A stretch of 64,000 nucleotides of DNA from Hydrogenophaga aromaticivorans. GTDB lineage: Bacteria > Pseudomonadota > Gammaproteobacteria > Burkholderiales > Burkholderiaceae_C. The position numbers were made by a program, and so were the translations under genes. Of this stretch, positions 30,836-40,537 are shown piece after piece. The notes under the pieces are model-generated. The model did no database searches. It had not been told where the DNA came from and saw only the letters and a program-made list of their open reading frames with translations. The DNA lies in the NCBI RefSeq assembly GCF_013387465.1, contig NZ_VYGV01000016.1, forward strand, positions 476,436 through 540,435, in the 5' to 3' direction. Each line of letters opens with the position of its first letter. Position 1 is the stretch's first letter.

Positions 30836-31204
30836 ATGATTCAAACGCAATCTCGACTCGATGTTGCTGACAACACGGGCGCCAAGTCCGTGATGTGCAT
30901 CAAAGTGCTGGGCGGCTCCAAGCGCCGCTACGCCAGCGTGGGTGATGTCATCAAGGTCAGCATCAAGGAAGCAGCGCCGCGTGGCCGCGTCAAAAAAGGC
31001 GAGGTGTACAACGCTGTGGTGGTTCGCACCGCCAAGGGCATCCGTCGTCAGGACGGCGCTCTGATCAAATTCGACGGCAACGCTGCCGTGTTGCTTAACG
31101 CCAAGCTGGAGCCTATCGGCACCCGCATCTTCGGACCGGTGACGCGCGAGCTGCGCACCGAGAAGTTCATGAAGATCGTGTCGCTGGCACCCGAGGTTCT
31201 CTGA
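30836..31204 (+). CDS. rplN: 50S ribosomal protein L14
   Basis: A 122-residue L14 beginning [18 protein letters not shown], with [14 protein letters not shown] and VTRELR near the end. It binds 23S rRNA near the subunit interface. The ATG at 30836 is set by family length; the upstream in-frame extension is leader sequence. It is the first gene of the spc operon here. rpsQ and the S10 operon, which often precede it, are absent. Confidence 0.97.
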   Translation: MIQTQSRLDVADNTGAKSVMCIKVLGGSKRRYASVGDVIKVSIKEAAPRGRVKKGEVYNAVVVRTAKGIRRQDGALIKFDGNAAVLLNAKLEPIGTRIFGPVTRELRTEKFMKIVSLAPEVL

Positions 31205-31213
31205 GGAATCATC

Positions 31214-31534
31214 ATGAACAAGATTCGTAGTGGCGATGAAGTCATCGTGATTGCCGGTCGCGACAAGGGCAAGCGCGGCAAGGTTGTGCTGCGCGCCGAC
31301 GACAGCAAGCTGGTGGTCGAGGGCGTCAACATCGTGAAGAAGCATGCCAAGCCGAACCCCATGAAGGGCATCACCGGCGGCATCATCGAGAAAACCATGC
31401 CGATCCACCAGTCCAACGTGGCCATTTTCAATGGCGCCACGGGCAAGGCGGATCGTGTGGGCATCAAGCTCCTGGCTGACGGCAAGAAAACGCGCGTCTT
31501 CAAGTCCAGTGGCGAAGAAATCAAGGCGGCCTGA
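31214..31534 (+). CDS. rplX: 50S ribosomal protein L24
   Basis: A 106-residue L24 with the KOW motif near the N-terminus ([19 protein letters not shown]). It is an early-assembly 23S rRNA binder. It lies 9 bases after rplN with a GAGGAAT ribosome site, and 2 bases before rplE. Confidence 0.97.
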   Translation: MNKIRSGDEVIVIAGRDKGKRGKVVLRADDSKLVVEGVNIVKKHAKPNPMKGITGGIIEKTMPIHQSNVAIFNGATGKADRVGIKLLADGKKTRVFKSSGEEIKAA

Positions 31535-31536
31535 AC

Positions 31537-32076
31537 ATGACACGCTTGCAAGAAATCTACCGCGACAAGATCGCGCCTTCTTTGGTCGAAAAATTCGGCT
31601 ACAAGTCGGTCATGGAAGTGCCCCGCATCACCAAGATCACGCTCAACATGGGTGTGAGCGAGGCGGTTGCCGACAAGAAGGTCATGGACAACGCCGTGGG
31701 CGATCTGACCAAGATCGCTGGCCAGAAGCCGGTGGTGACCAAGGCCCGCAAGGCCATCGCGGGTTTCAAGATCCGCGAGCAGCAGCCCATCGGTTGCATG
31801 GTGACCCTGCGCGGTGCCCGCATGTACGAATTCCTCGACCGTTTCGTCACCGTGGCGCTGCCCCGGGTGCGTGACTTCCGTGGTATTTCCGGCAAGGCGT
31901 TTGACGGCCGTGGTAACTACAACATCGGCGTCAAAGAGCAGATCATCTTCCCTGAGATCGAGTACGACAAGGTTGATGCCTTGCGCGGCCTCAACATCAG
32001 CATCACGACAACCGCCAAGAACGACGAAGAGTGCAAGGCTCTGCTGGTTGGTTTCCGTTTCCCGTTCAAGAACTGA
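31537..32076 (+). CDS. rplE: 50S ribosomal protein L5
   Basis: A 179-residue L5, part of the 5S RNP in the central protuberance. Typical segments are [37 protein letters not shown] and [18 protein letters not shown]. It starts 2 bases after the rplX stop, indicating translational coupling. Confidence 0.97.
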   Translation: MTRLQEIYRDKIAPSLVEKFGYKSVMEVPRITKITLNMGVSEAVADKKVMDNAVGDLTKIAGQKPVVTKARKAIAGFKIREQQPIGCMVTLRGARMYEFLDRFVTVALPRVRDFRGISGKAFDGRGNYNIGVKEQIIFPEIEYDKVDALRGLNISITTTAKNDEECKALLVGFRFPFKN

Positions 32077-32084
32077 GGTGGCGC

Positions 32085-32390
32085 GTGGCTAAACAAGCAC
32101 TACTGCAACGTGAACTCAAGCGCGAAAAACTCGCGGCCAAGTTCGCCAAAAAATACGCTGAGCTGAAGTCGGTGTCGACCAGCGCAAAGCACTCTGACGA
32201 AGAGCGTGATGCAGCCCGTCTGGCGCTGCAAAAAATGCCTCGCAACGCGAACCCGACCCGCCAGCGCAACCGCTGCGAGATCACCGGTCGTCCGCGTGGC
32301 ACCTTCGCCCACTTCGGCCTGGCTCGCGCCAAGGTCCGTGAAATGGCGTTTGCCGGTGAAATCCCCGGCATCACCAAAGCCAGCTGGTAA
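32085..32390 (+). CDS. rpsN: 30S ribosomal protein S14 (zinc-independent form)
   Basis: A 101-residue S14 with a GTG start at 32085 ([16 protein letters not shown]) and a GAGGTGG ribosome site overlapping the end of rplE. It contains a single Cys ([11 protein letters not shown]), so it is the long C-minus form that does not need zinc. It assembles in the head of the 30S subunit. Confidence 0.96.
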   Translation: MAKQALLQRELKREKLAAKFAKKYAELKSVSTSAKHSDEERDAARLALQKMPRNANPTRQRNRCEITGRPRGTFAHFGLARAKVREMAFAGEIPGITKASW

Positions 32391-32408
32391 GCCCTAGGAG
32401 AACCACAA

Positions 32409-32804
32409 ATGAGCATGAGTGATCCTATCGCTGACATGTTGACCCGCATCCGCAACGCGCAGATGGTCGAAAAGGCCAGCGTAACGATGCCGGCCTCCAA
32501 GGTCAAAGCCGCGATTGCCCAAGTCCTGAAGGACGAGGGTTACATCGACGGATTCCAGGTCAAGAGCAATGACGGCAAGAGCGAACTCGAAATCGCTCTC
32601 AAGTACTACGCTGGCCGTCCGGTGATCGAGCGCATCGAGCGCGTCAGCCGTCCTGGCCTGCGTGTTTACCGCGGCCGAAACGCCATCCCCCAGGTCCAGA
32701 ACGGTCTGGGTGTGGCCATTGTCACCACGCCGCAGGGTGTGATGACCGACCGCAAGGCGCGCGCTACCGGTGTCGGTGGTGAAGTCCTGTGTTACGTCGC
32801 CTGA
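32409..32804 (+). CDS. rpsH: 30S ribosomal protein S8
   Basis: A 131-residue S8 beginning [18 protein letters not shown], ending with the [17 protein letters not shown] core. It binds 16S helix 21 and, in E. coli, represses the spc operon. The strong TAGGAGAA site lies 6 bases upstream of the start. Confidence 0.97.
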   Translation: MSMSDPIADMLTRIRNAQMVEKASVTMPASKVKAAIAQVLKDEGYIDGFQVKSNDGKSELEIALKYYAGRPVIERIERVSRPGLRVYRGRNAIPQVQNGLGVAIVTTPQGVMTDRKARATGVGGEVLCYVA

Positions 32805-32827
32805 TGCGGGCATTGAGGAGCAACTGA

Positions 32828-33361
32828 ATGTCACGTATTGGTAAACTGCCGGTCACCGTCCCAGCTGGGGTGGAAGTGGCCGTCAAAGACGACCTGATCA
32901 ACGTCAAGGGTGCACTGGGTGCCCTGGCGCTGGCGCAAAACGCGCTGGTGAAAGTTGAAAACAACGCTGGCTCGCTGTCGTTCACCCCGGTGAACGAGTC
33001 CCGCGAAGCCAATGCCATGTCCGGCACCATGCGTCAGCTGGTGAACAACATGGTCAATGGTGTGAGCAAGGGCTTCGAGAAGAAGCTCACCCTGCTCGGC
33101 GTGGGCTACAAGGCCCAGGCTCAGGGGACCAAGCTCAACCTCACCGTCGGCTACTCCCACCCTGTGGTGATGGACATGCCTGCTGGTATCAAGGTGGAAA
33201 CCCCGACGCCGACCGAAATCCTGATCAAGGGTTCTGATCGTCAACGCGTGGGCCAGATCGCTTCCGAAGTGCGCGCTGTGCGCCCTCCCGAGCCCTACAA
33301 GGGCAAGGGCATCCGTTACGCGGATGAGAAGGTCGTGATCAAGGAAACCAAGAAGAAATAA
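32828..33361 (+). CDS. rplF: 50S ribosomal protein L6
   Basis: A 177-residue L6 with two repeated alpha/beta domains ([17 protein letters not shown] at the start and [15 protein letters not shown] near the end). It lies near the factor-binding centre of the 50S subunit. Start preceded by GAGGAGC. Confidence 0.97.
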   Translation: MSRIGKLPVTVPAGVEVAVKDDLINVKGALGALALAQNALVKVENNAGSLSFTPVNESREANAMSGTMRQLVNNMVNGVSKGFEKKLTLLGVGYKAQAQGTKLNLTVGYSHPVVMDMPAGIKVETPTPTEILIKGSDRQRVGQIASEVRAVRPPEPYKGKGIRYADEKVVIKETKKK

Positions 33362-33372
33362 GGATCAGGATC

Positions 33373-33738
33373 ATGTTGACGAAAAAAGAGCAACGTCTCC
33401 GCCGGGCACGTCAGACGCGCATCCGCATTGCGCAGCAAGGCGCCGTCCGCCTGACCGTGAACCGCACCAACCTGCACATCTACGCCAACGTCATCTCCGA
33501 CGACGGCGCCAAGGTGCTGGCCTCTGCCTCCACGGCCGAAGCCGAAGTGCGGGCCCAGATCGGTGGCGCTGGCAAGGGTGGCAACACCGCTGCAGCGCAA
33601 CTGGTCGGCAAGCGCATCGCTGAAAAGGCCAAGGCCGCTGGCATCGAGAAGGTGGCGTTTGACCGTTCCGGTTTTGCCTACCACGGCCGGGTGAAAGCCC
33701 TTGCAGACGCGGCCCGCGAAGCCGGTCTGCAGTTCTGA
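33373..33738 (+). CDS. rplR: 50S ribosomal protein L18
   Basis: A 121-residue L18, a 5S rRNA-binding protein. [18 protein letters not shown] and the C-terminal [20 protein letters not shown] are characteristic. It follows rplF by 11 bases. Confidence 0.97.
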   Translation: MLTKKEQRLRRARQTRIRIAQQGAVRLTVNRTNLHIYANVISDDGAKVLASASTAEAEVRAQIGGAGKGGNTAAAQLVGKRIAEKAKAAGIEKVAFDRSGFAYHGRVKALADAAREAGLQF

Positions 33739-33756
33739 TCAAACGGAATACACAAA

Positions 33757-34275
33757 ATGGCTAAATTTACGGCTAATGTAAAAAACGAAGCGAGTGACGA
33801 CGGTCTGCGCGAGAAGATGATCGCGATCAACCGCGTGACCAAAGTGGTCAAGGGCGGTCGCATTCTCGGCTTCGCAGCGCTCACCGTGGTCGGCGATGGC
33901 GATGGTCGCGTCGGCATGGGCAAAGGCAAGGCCAAAGAAGTTCCGGTGGCTGTGCAAAAGGCCATGGAAAAGGCCCGCCGCAACATGATCAAGGTGTCGT
34001 TGAAGAACGGTTCCCTGCACCACAGCGTGCACGGCGAACACGGCGCTTCCAACGTCATGATGCTGCCCGCTTCCAAGGGTACCGGCATCATCGCTGGCGG
34101 CCCGATGCGCGCAGTGTTTGAAGTTCTGGGCATCACCGACGTCGTGGCCAAGAGCCATGGCTCGAGCAACCCCTACAACCTGGTGCGCGCCACGCTGGAC
34201 GCACTGAAGAACTCGACCACGCCCGCCGACGTGGCCGCCAAGCGCGGCAAGTCGGTCGAAGACATCCTGGGCTGA
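33757..34275 (+). CDS. rpsE: 30S ribosomal protein S5
   Basis: A 172-residue S5 with an N-terminal double-stranded-RNA-type domain ([20 protein letters not shown]) and the [18 protein letters not shown] loop linked to translational fidelity. The ribosome site is weak (ACGGAATA), so expression may depend on coupling to rplR, 18 bases upstream. Confidence 0.97.
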   Translation: MAKFTANVKNEASDDGLREKMIAINRVTKVVKGGRILGFAALTVVGDGDGRVGMGKGKAKEVPVAVQKAMEKARRNMIKVSLKNGSLHHSVHGEHGASNVMMLPASKGTGIIAGGPMRAVFEVLGITDVVAKSHGSSNPYNLVRATLDALKNSTTPADVAAKRGKSVEDILG

Positions 34276-34286
34276 TTGGAGCGATC

Positions 34287-34469
34287 ATGACCACACAAAA
34301 CACCGTCAAGGTCCAACTGGTGCGCAGCCCCATTGGTACCAAGCAATCCCACCGCGACACCGTGCGCGGCCTGGGCCTGCGCAAGCTCAACAGCACCAGC
34401 GAACTGCAGGATACGCCTGCCGTGCGCGGCATGATCAACAAGATCAGCTACCTGGTCAAGGTACTCTGA
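34287..34469 (+). CDS. rpmD: 50S ribosomal protein L30
   Basis: A 60-residue L30 ([19 protein letters not shown], then [20 protein letters not shown]). Normal length. It follows rpsE by 11 bases with a TTGGAGCG site. Confidence 0.97.
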   Translation: MTTQNTVKVQLVRSPIGTKQSHRDTVRGLGLRKLNSTSELQDTPAVRGMINKISYLVKVL

Positions 34470-34485
34470 ACCGGAGTCGCAAGAC

Positions 34486-34917
34486 ATGGAACTCAATAGC
34501 ATCAAGCCCCAAGAAGGCGCCAAGCACGCCAAGCGTCGTGTCGGTCGTGGCATCGGCTCCGGCCTGGGTAAAACCGCTGGTCGTGGTCACAAGGGCCAGA
34601 AATCGCGTTCGGGTGGCTACCACAAGGTGGGCTTCGAAGGCGGTCAGATGCCTATGCAACGCCGTCTGCCCAAGCGTGGCTTCAAGTCGGCCCTGCTTCA
34701 GTTCAACGCTGAAGTGACCCTGACAGACATCAGTGCGCTCGACGTGGCTGAAGTCGATATCCTGGTGCTGAAGCAGGCGGGCCTGGTGGCCAACCTGGCC
34801 AAGCGCGTCAAGGTCATCAAGACCGGTGAAATCACCCGTGCCGTGACCCTGAAGAACATCGGCGCAACCGCCGGTGCGAAGCAGGCGATCGAAGCCGCTG
34901 GCGGCTCGCTGGTCTGA
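34486..34917 (+). CDS. rplO: 50S ribosomal protein L15
   Basis: A 143-residue L15, a late-assembly protein of the 50S subunit. [20 protein letters not shown] leads to the Gly-rich RNA-binding region ([19 protein letters not shown]). It lies directly before secY, the usual order. Confidence 0.97.
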   Translation: MELNSIKPQEGAKHAKRRVGRGIGSGLGKTAGRGHKGQKSRSGGYHKVGFEGGQMPMQRRLPKRGFKSALLQFNAEVTLTDISALDVAEVDILVLKQAGLVANLAKRVKVIKTGEITRAVTLKNIGATAGAKQAIEAAGGSLV

Positions 34918-34940
34918 CCGGACACAAGCGAAGGCAAGCT

Positions 34941-36260
34941 GTGGCAACTGGATCCGCAACTCTGGCCAAAACAGGCAAGTTCGGCGACCTGCGTCGCCGA
35001 CTGGTGTTCCTGTTGCTGGCCTTGGTGGTTTACCGCATCGGGGCACACATTCCCGTGCCCGGGATCGACCCTGCGCAACTGGAACAGTTGTTCAAAGGCC
35101 AGGCGGGCGGCATTCTGAGTCTGTTCAACATGTTCTCTGGCGGCGCCTTGTCACGGTTCACCGTGTTTGCGCTGGGGATCATGCCGTACATCTCCGCTTC
35201 CATCATCATGCAGCTCATGACCTACGTGGTTCCCACGTTTGAGCAGCTGAAGAAAGAAGGCGAAGCCGGTCGCCGCAAGATCACCTCGTACACCCGTTAT
35301 GGCACGCTCGGGCTGGCCATCTTCCAGGCCATGGGCATTGCCTTGGCGCTGGAAGGGCAGCAGGGACTCGTGATCGATCCCGGCATGGCCTTCCGTCTGA
35401 CGGCGGTGGTCAGTCTGGTCGCGGGCACGATGTTCCTGATGTGGCTGGGTGAGCAGATCACCGAGCGCGGCTTGGGCAACGGCATCTCGATCCTGATCTT
35501 CGCCGGCATTGCCGCCGGGCTGCCGAGCGCCATTGGCGGGCTGCTGGAACTGGTGCGCACGGGTGCGATGAACATCCTGGTGTCGCTGCTCATCATCGCC
35601 CTGGTGGTTCTGGTGACCTACTTCGTGGTGTTCGTCGAACGTGGTCAGCGCAAGATTCTTGTGAACTACGCTCGCCGTCAGGTTGGCAACAAGGTGTATG
35701 GCGGCCAGTCGTCCCACCTGCCGCTCAAGCTGAACATGGCTGGCGTGATTCCGCCGATCTTCGCATCGAGCATCATCCTGTTGCCCACGACCATCGTGAG
35801 CTGGGTGAGCACGGGTGACTCCACACGCTGGTTGCGCGACATTGCTTCGGCCTTGTCTCCAGGTCAGCCGATCTATGTGGGCCTGTACGCTGCTGCGATC
35901 ATCTTTTTCTGCTTCTTCTACACCGCTCTGGTGTTCAACAGCCGCGAAACGGCGGACAACCTGAAGAAGAGCGGCGCATTCATTCCGGGCATTCGTCCGG
36001 GTGACCAGACCGCGCGCTATATCGACAAGATTCTGTTGCGACTGACTTTTGTCGGTGCGATCTACATCACCGCCGTGTGTCTGTTGCCAGAGTTTCTGAT
36101 TTTGAAATACAACGTGCCGTTCTATTTTGGCGGTACCTCTCTACTGATCATTGTGGTGGTCACCATGGACTTCATGGCCCAGGTGCAAAACTACATGATG
36201 TCGCAGCAATATGAATCGCTGCTGAAAAAGGCCAACTTCAAGACCTCCGTCGGCAACTGA
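34941..36260 (+). CDS. secY: Protein translocase subunit SecY
   Basis: A 439-residue channel subunit of the Sec translocon with ten transmembrane helices. [17 protein letters not shown], the plug-region segment [20 protein letters not shown] and the C-terminal loop [16 protein letters not shown] are typical. The start is GTG at 34941 with an upstream GCGAAGGCAA site; GTG may moderate output relative to the ribosomal genes. Confidence 0.97.
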   Translation: MATGSATLAKTGKFGDLRRRLVFLLLALVVYRIGAHIPVPGIDPAQLEQLFKGQAGGILSLFNMFSGGALSRFTVFALGIMPYISASIIMQLMTYVVPTFEQLKKEGEAGRRKITSYTRYGTLGLAIFQAMGIALALEGQQGLVIDPGMAFRLTAVVSLVAGTMFLMWLGEQITERGLGNGISILIFAGIAAGLPSAIGGLLELVRTGAMNILVSLLIIALVVLVTYFVVFVERGQRKILVNYARRQVGNKVYGGQSSHLPLKLNMAGVIPPIFASSIILLPTTIVSWVSTGDSTRWLRDIASALSPGQPIYVGLYAAAIIFFCFFYTALVFNSRETADNLKKSGAFIPGIRPGDQTARYIDKILLRLTFVGAIYITAVCLLPEFLILKYNVPFYFGGTSLLIIVVVTMDFMAQVQNYMMSQQYESLLKKANFKTSVGN

Positions 36261-36269
36261 TTCAGTCGT

Positions 36270-36488
36270 ATGTCCAAGGACGATGTGATCGAGATGCAGG
36301 GCGAGGTGATTGAAAACCTGCCCAACGCAACTTTCAGGGTCAAGCTGGAAAACGGCCATGTGGTCTTGGGGCATATCTCAGGGAAGATGCGGATGCATTA
36401 CATCCGCATCCTGCCAGGGGACAAGGTCAAAGTGGAGCTCACGCCCTACGACTTGACCCGGGCACGGATTGTTTTTCGATCGAAGTAA
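36270..36488 (+). CDS. infA: Translation initiation factor IF-1
   Basis: A 72-residue OB-fold IF-1 ([36 protein letters not shown]). It occupies the A site during initiation. It lies between secY and rpmJ, as in many betaproteobacteria. It has a poor ribosome site and lies 9 bases after secY, so coupling is likely. Confidence 0.96.
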   Translation: MSKDDVIEMQGEVIENLPNATFRVKLENGHVVLGHISGKMRMHYIRILPGDKVKVELTPYDLTRARIVFRSK

Positions 36489-36532
36489 CGAGCGGTTGTT
36501 TTGAGAATTTTTGGAATATCTAGGAGAAAACT

Positions 36533-36646
36533 ATGAGAGTTTCAGCTTCGGTCAAGAAAATGTGCCGCAACTGTAAGATCATCAAGCGTCACGGGATTGT
36601 GCGGGTCATCTGCACCGACCCCCGTCACAAGCAGCGTCAAGGCTGA
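36533..36646 (+). CDS. rpmJ: 50S ribosomal protein L36
   Basis: A 37-residue L36 ([14 protein letters not shown]...HKQRQG) with the zinc ribbon ligands Cys11, Cys14, Cys27 and His32 all present, so it is the C-plus, zinc-binding form. A strong TAGGAGAA ribosome site lies 6 bases upstream. Its normal position is between infA and rpsM. Confidence 0.96.
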   Translation: MRVSASVKKMCRNCKIIKRHGIVRVICTDPRHKQRQG

Positions 36647-36668
36647 TCGGTTCGTTTAGAGGAACATC

Positions 36669-37034
36669 ATGGCTCGTATTGCAGGCATCAACATTCCGCC
36701 GCACAAGCACGCCGAAATCGGCTTGACGGCAATTTTTGGCATTGGCCGTACCCGCGCTCGCAAGATTTGCGAAGCTTGCGGTATCGACTACGCCAAGAAA
36801 ATCAAGGACCTGACCGACGCGGAACTCGAAAAAGTTCGCGACCAGGTTGGCGTTTTCACGATCGAAGGCGATCTGCGCCGCGAAACGACCATGAACATCA
36901 AGCGTTTGATGGACATTGGTTGCTACCGTGGTTTCCGCCATCGCCGTGGCCTGCCAGTGCGTGGTCAGCGCACCAAGACCAATGCCCGCACCCGCAAGGG
37001 ACCGCGCAAGGCAGCCCAGTCGCTGAAGAAATAA
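36669..37034 (+). CDS. rpsM: 30S ribosomal protein S13
   Basis: A 121-residue S13 of the 30S head, contacting P-site tRNA through its basic tail. [33 protein letters not shown] and a Lys/Arg C-terminus are typical. It is the first gene of the alpha operon, with an AGAGGAA ribosome site. Confidence 0.97.
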   Translation: MARIAGINIPPHKHAEIGLTAIFGIGRTRARKICEACGIDYAKKIKDLTDAELEKVRDQVGVFTIEGDLRRETTMNIKRLMDIGCYRGFRHRRGLPVRGQRTKTNARTRKGPRKAAQSLKK

Positions 37035-37052
37035 ACGGTTTGAAGGACCCTC

Positions 37053-37457
37053 ATGGCTAAGTCACCCAACAGCGCCGCATCCGCACGCGTTCGCAAGAAA
37101 GTCCGCAAGAACATTGCCGACGGCATTGCCCACGTGCACGCTTCGTTCAACAACACCATCATCACCATCACCGACCGCCAGGGCAACGCATTGTCCTGGG
37201 CTTCGTCGGGTGGTCAGGGTTTCAAAGGCTCGCGCAAGTCGACGCCCTTTGCCGCCCAGGTGGCTTCCGAGGTGGCTGGTCGTGCTGCCATCGAGCAGGG
37301 CATCAAGAACCTGGACGTCGAGATCAAGGGCCCAGGTCCTGGTCGTGAATCTTCGGTTCGTGCTCTGGGTGCCCTCGGCATCCGCATCAACTCGATCGCC
37401 GACGTGACGCCCGTGCCTCACAACGGCTGCCGCCCGCAGAAGCGCCGTCGCATCTGA
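37053..37457 (+). CDS. rpsK: 30S ribosomal protein S11
   Basis: A 134-residue S11 of the 30S platform. Markers: [38 protein letters not shown] and the C-terminal [16 protein letters not shown]. It lies 18 bases after rpsM. A strong terminator follows 43 bases after its stop. Confidence 0.97.
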   Translation: MAKSPNSAASARVRKKVRKNIADGIAHVHASFNNTIITITDRQGNALSWASSGGQGFKGSRKSTPFAAQVASEVAGRAAIEQGIKNLDVEIKGPGPGRESSVRALGALGIRINSIADVTPVPHNGCRPQKRRRI

Positions 37458-37483
37458 CGCCGTACCGCCGAGCGCGGTATACT
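37454..37483 (+). promoter_or_regulatory. Candidate promoter at the rpsK-rpsD junction
   Basis: CTGACG (37454-37459) and TATACT (37478-37483) with an 18-base spacer form a plausible sigma-70 promoter overlapping the rpsK stop codon. Transcription would start near 37490, just ahead of the strong terminator hairpin, an arrangement that suggests attenuation rather than a simple promoter. Confidence 0.45.
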
Positions 37484-37500
37484 CAAAAGCTTTTCTCAGC

Positions 37501-37530
37501 GCCACCGCAGTTTCTGCGGTGGCATTTTTT
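37501..37530 (+). terminator. Strong intrinsic terminator between rpsK and rpsD
   Basis: A perfect 10-base stem GCCACCGCAG / CTGCGGTGGC with a TTT loop is followed by ATTTTTT. This is a textbook Rho-independent terminator in the middle of the alpha operon, upstream of rpsD-rpoA-rplQ. Either it splits the operon or it is a conditional attenuator. Confidence 0.85.
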
Positions 37531-37573
37531 GCTAAGCCCACCGCCATCCCATGCAGGGAATGGCTCCCGCAAT

Positions 37574-37590
37574 GGCATCTTCGCGATGCC
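37574..37590 (+). promoter_or_regulatory. rpsD leader hairpin
   Basis: GGCATC / GATGCC pair around a TTCGC loop, 31 bases before the rpsD GTG start and 44 bases after the terminator. With the upstream terminator hairpin it could form part of an S4-responsive leader, since S4 represses its own operon in E. coli. No direct evidence of a pseudoknot. Confidence 0.4.
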
Positions 37591-37620
37591 GGTTGTGGCA
37601 GATAACTCAAGGAACCCAAC

Positions 37621-38244
37621 GTGGCACGTTACCTCGGCCCCAAGGCCAAACTTTCCCGCCGTGAAGGCTCTGACCTGTTGCTCAAGAGCGCCCGCCGCTC
37701 CATCAGCGACAAGGCCAAGTTCGACTCCAAGCCCGGCCAGCACGGCCGCACCTCGGGTCAGCGCACCTCCGATTTCGGCCTGCAGCTGCGCGAGAAGCAA
37801 AAGGTCAAGCGCACCTACGGTGTGCTGGAGCGCCAGTTCCGCCGTTACTTCGCGGAAGCCGATCGCCGCCGTGGCAACACCGGCGCCAACCTGTTGTTCC
37901 TGCTCGAAGCACGTCTCGACAACGTGGTGTTCCGCATGGGTTTTGCCTCGACCCGCGCTGAAGCGCGCCAGATCGTGTCGCACAAGGCGATCACCGTCAA
38001 TGGCCAGTCGGTCAACATTCCTTCTTACTCGGTGAAGGCCGGTGATGTCATCGCCGTGCGCGAGAAGTCGAAGAAGCAGGCCCGCGTGATCGAAGCGCTG
38101 GAACTGGCCAAGCAGATCGGTTTCCCGGCCTGGGTCGACGTGTCCGTCGACAAGGCTGAAGGCGTTTTCAAGAAGTCGCCCGACCGCGACGAATTCGCCT
38201 CCGATGTCAACGAATCGCTGATCGTCGAACTGTATTCCCGTTAA
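37621..38244 (+). CDS. rpsD: 30S ribosomal protein S4
   Basis: A 207-residue S4, a primary 16S binder and autogenous repressor in enterobacteria. Typical segments: [37 protein letters not shown], and the S4 RNA-binding domain [23 protein letters not shown] start at 37621 after AAGGAAC. The 163-base leader before it holds a promoter-like element, a strong terminator and a further hairpin. Confidence 0.97.
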   Translation: MARYLGPKAKLSRREGSDLLLKSARRSISDKAKFDSKPGQHGRTSGQRTSDFGLQLREKQKVKRTYGVLERQFRRYFAEADRRRGNTGANLLFLLEARLDNVVFRMGFASTRAEARQIVSHKAITVNGQSVNIPSYSVKAGDVIAVREKSKKQARVIEALELAKQIGFPAWVDVSVDKAEGVFKKSPDRDEFASDVNESLIVELYSR

Positions 38245-38337
38245 TTTCGTTCCCGGTCACTGCTTCATGGCAGCGGCCGGGCCATGCTCCGTCTGCCTTA
38301 TCGGTGTAACGAGCCGAGGGTACTGAAGGAAGTCTGA

Positions 38338-39324
38338 ATGCTGAACAATCTGCTCAAGCCCAAAACCATCAACGTCGAGCAAATTTCGACCAATCGCGCC
38401 AAAGTGACCCTGGAGCCCTTTGAGCGTGGCTACGGTCACACGCTGGGCAATGCGCTGCGTCGCGTGCTGCTGTCTTCCATGACGGGCCACGCGCCCACCG
38501 AAGTCACCATCGCGGGCGTGGTGCACGAGTACTCTTCCATTGATGGCGTGCAGGAAGACGTCGTCAACATGTTGCTGAACCTCAAGGGCGTGGTTTTCAA
38601 GCTCCACAACCGCGACGAAGTGACCCTGAGCCTGCGCAAGGATGGCGAAGGCTTGGTCACGGCGGCTGACATCCAGACGCCGCACGACGTCGAGATCGTC
38701 AACCCCGGTCACGTCATTGCCACCCTGTCGGCCGGCGCCAAGCTGGACATGCAGATCAAGGTCGAAAAAGGCCGTGGTTATGTGCCGGGCAGCCTGCGCC
38801 GCAACGATGACCAGTCGCGTTCACTGGGCCGTATCGTGCTCGACGCTTCGTTCTCGCCTGTGAGGCGCGTGAGCTACACCGTCGAAAGCGCCCGCGTTGA
38901 GCAGCGTACCGACCTCGACAAGCTGGTTCTGGAAATTGAAACCAACGGTTCCATCGGTCCGGAAGAAGCCGTTCGTGCTTCGGCCAAGATCCTTGTGGAA
39001 CAGCTGGCGGTGTTCGCTCAGCTCGAAGGCGTGGAATTGTCGGCATTCGACGCCCCTGCCCAGCGCAGTTCGCAGCAGTTTGATCCAATCCTGTTGCGTC
39101 CGGTGGACGAGCTCGAACTCACCGTGCGTTCGGCCAACTGCCTCAAGGCCGAGAACATCTATTACATCGGTGACCTGATCCAGCGCACCGAGAACGAGCT
39201 GCTCAAGACCCCCAACCTGGGTCGCAAGTCGCTCAACGAAATCAAGGAAGTGCTCGCATCGCGTGGCCTGACCTTGGGTATGAAGCTTGAAAACTGGCCG
39301 CCGGCTGGTCTCGACAAGCACTGA
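38338..39324 (+). CDS. rpoA: RNA polymerase alpha subunit
   Basis: A 328-residue alpha subunit. The N-terminal assembly domain has [20 protein letters not shown]. The C-terminal domain (about 245-328), which contacts UP elements and activators, has [20 protein letters not shown] and [19 protein letters not shown]. The 93-base rpsD-rpoA gap contains a hairpin (CCCGG 38252-38256 / CCGGG 38277-38281 enclosing CTGC/GCAG) that may tune its level. Confidence 0.98.
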   Translation: MLNNLLKPKTINVEQISTNRAKVTLEPFERGYGHTLGNALRRVLLSSMTGHAPTEVTIAGVVHEYSSIDGVQEDVVNMLLNLKGVVFKLHNRDEVTLSLRKDGEGLVTAADIQTPHDVEIVNPGHVIATLSAGAKLDMQIKVEKGRGYVPGSLRRNDDQSRSLGRIVLDASFSPVRRVSYTVESARVEQRTDLDKLVLEIETNGSIGPEEAVRASAKILVEQLAVFAQLEGVELSAFDAPAQRSSQQFDPILLRPVDELELTVRSANCLKAENIYYIGDLIQRTENELLKTPNLGRKSLNEIKEVLASRGLTLGMKLENWPPAGLDKH

Positions 39325-39397
39325 ACTCGTCGATCAACGTCTGACGAACTCCCAGTACCTGACACGGCTGGGGGCAAAACACTGAAAGGAAATTACC

Positions 39398-39793
39398 ATG
39401 CGTCACGGACACGGACTTCGCAAACTCAACCGCACCAGCGAGCACCGCCTCGCCATGCTGCGCAACATGATGAACTCGCTGCTCACGCACGAAGTCATCA
39501 AGACCACGGTGCCCAAGGCCAAAGAGCTGCGCCGCGTGGTTGAACCCATGATCACCCTGGCCAAAGTGGCCACTGTGGCCAACCGCCGCCTGGCGTTTGA
39601 CCGTCTGCGCGACCGCGATGTGGTCGTCAAGCTGTTCAACGAACTCGGCCCGCGCTTTGCTGCACGTCCCGGTGGCTATACCCGCATCCTGAAAATGGGG
39701 TACCGCGTGGGTGACAATGCACCCATGGCGTTGGTCGAACTGGTGGACCGCGCAGAAGATGCCGCCCCAGCGGCAGATGACGCTAAAGCGTGA
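39398..39793 (+). CDS. rplQ: 50S ribosomal protein L17
   Basis: A 131-residue L17 ([37 protein letters not shown]). Last gene of the alpha operon. The start has a strong AAAGGAAA site. The C-terminal acidic/Ala tail extends slightly past the conserved core. The initiator tRNA follows 17 bases after the stop. Confidence 0.97.
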   Translation: MRHGHGLRKLNRTSEHRLAMLRNMMNSLLTHEVIKTTVPKAKELRRVVEPMITLAKVATVANRRLAFDRLRDRDVVVKLFNELGPRFAARPGGYTRILKMGYRVGDNAPMALVELVDRAEDAAPAADDAKA

Positions 39794-39810
39794 TAGAATA
39801 CAAGGCTTGA

Positions 39811-39887
<77 letters not shown>

Positions 39888-39911
39888 ATAAAATCAAGCA
39901 CTTAGCTTGTC

Positions 39912-39940
39912 AAAAAGCCCACGGTAACGTGGGCTTTTTT
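39912..39940 (+). terminator. Intrinsic terminator after the initiator tRNA
   Basis: AAAAAGCCCACG pairs with CGTGGGCTTTTT around a GTAA loop and runs into a T-tract. It should end both the alpha operon and the tRNA transcript, and marks the left border of the sequence with different character that follows. From here to 40143 (about 200 bases) no gene is recognised. Confidence 0.9.
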
Positions 39941-40143
39941 GTTTGTGTCGAGGTTTGTGACGAGGTCTGTGCCGTCACAGCCAGGCCGAGTTCGGTTTGT
40001 GACCTTTGGGTACTCGCCAGAATCGCTCCGATGGTCATGCCCATTGGGTAGATTTCGGTCTACGTACAAGCAAATGACGGTGCGTGAAATCGCCGGGTCA
40101 AGTCAATCCGTTGCCAACATGGGCGGACCATGTAGGCGGTTCA

Positions 40144-40533
40144 ATTGACGACCATGCCTGAATCGCCTTTACGGCCATGCACCCGGATGAGAAGACGCCG
40201 CAGGCGGTGCGATTCCTTCGCGATGCGGTCGACAACGGCGCTGCGTTTCGCTCCCGCGAGTTCGCTCGGGCCTGCCAGGCGCTGGGCATCGTTCACAAGT
40301 TCACCCGAGCCTACCGGCAGCAGACCAACGGGAAGGCCGAGCACTTCATTCAATCGGCCCTGCGCGAGTGGGCCTACGGTTGGACATACCAGAACTCGGA
40401 GCACCGCACGCAGGCGCTGACCAGCTGGCTGCAGCACTACAACTGGCACCGGCCACACAGCGGTATCGGCGGCCAACCCCCCATGTCCAGACTCTCCGCC
40501 TCAGCAAACAACCTCTTGACTCTTCACAATTAG
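40144..40533 (+). pseudogene. IS481-type transposase remnant (5'-truncated, internal stop)
   Basis: The reading frame gives IDDHA-stop-IAFTAMHPDE, then DNGAAFRSREFARAC, YRQQTNGKAEHFIQ and WHRPHSGIGGQPPMSRL. This is the C-terminal half of an IS481-family integrase core with all three catalytic acidic residues (first Asp in IDDH, second in VDNG, Glu in GKAEH). The TGA at 40159 replaces the Arg codon expected in IDDHSRIAF (CGA to TGA). The N-terminal HTH half is missing, so it is inactive. It marks an old insertion beside the initiator tRNA. Confidence 0.85.
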
Positions 40534-40537
40534 TCGC

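Noticed and set aside
30840..39793. Pseudogenes or missing genes inside the spc/alpha operons
   Set aside because: All expected genes from rplN to rplQ are present and full length; rpmJ is simply short.
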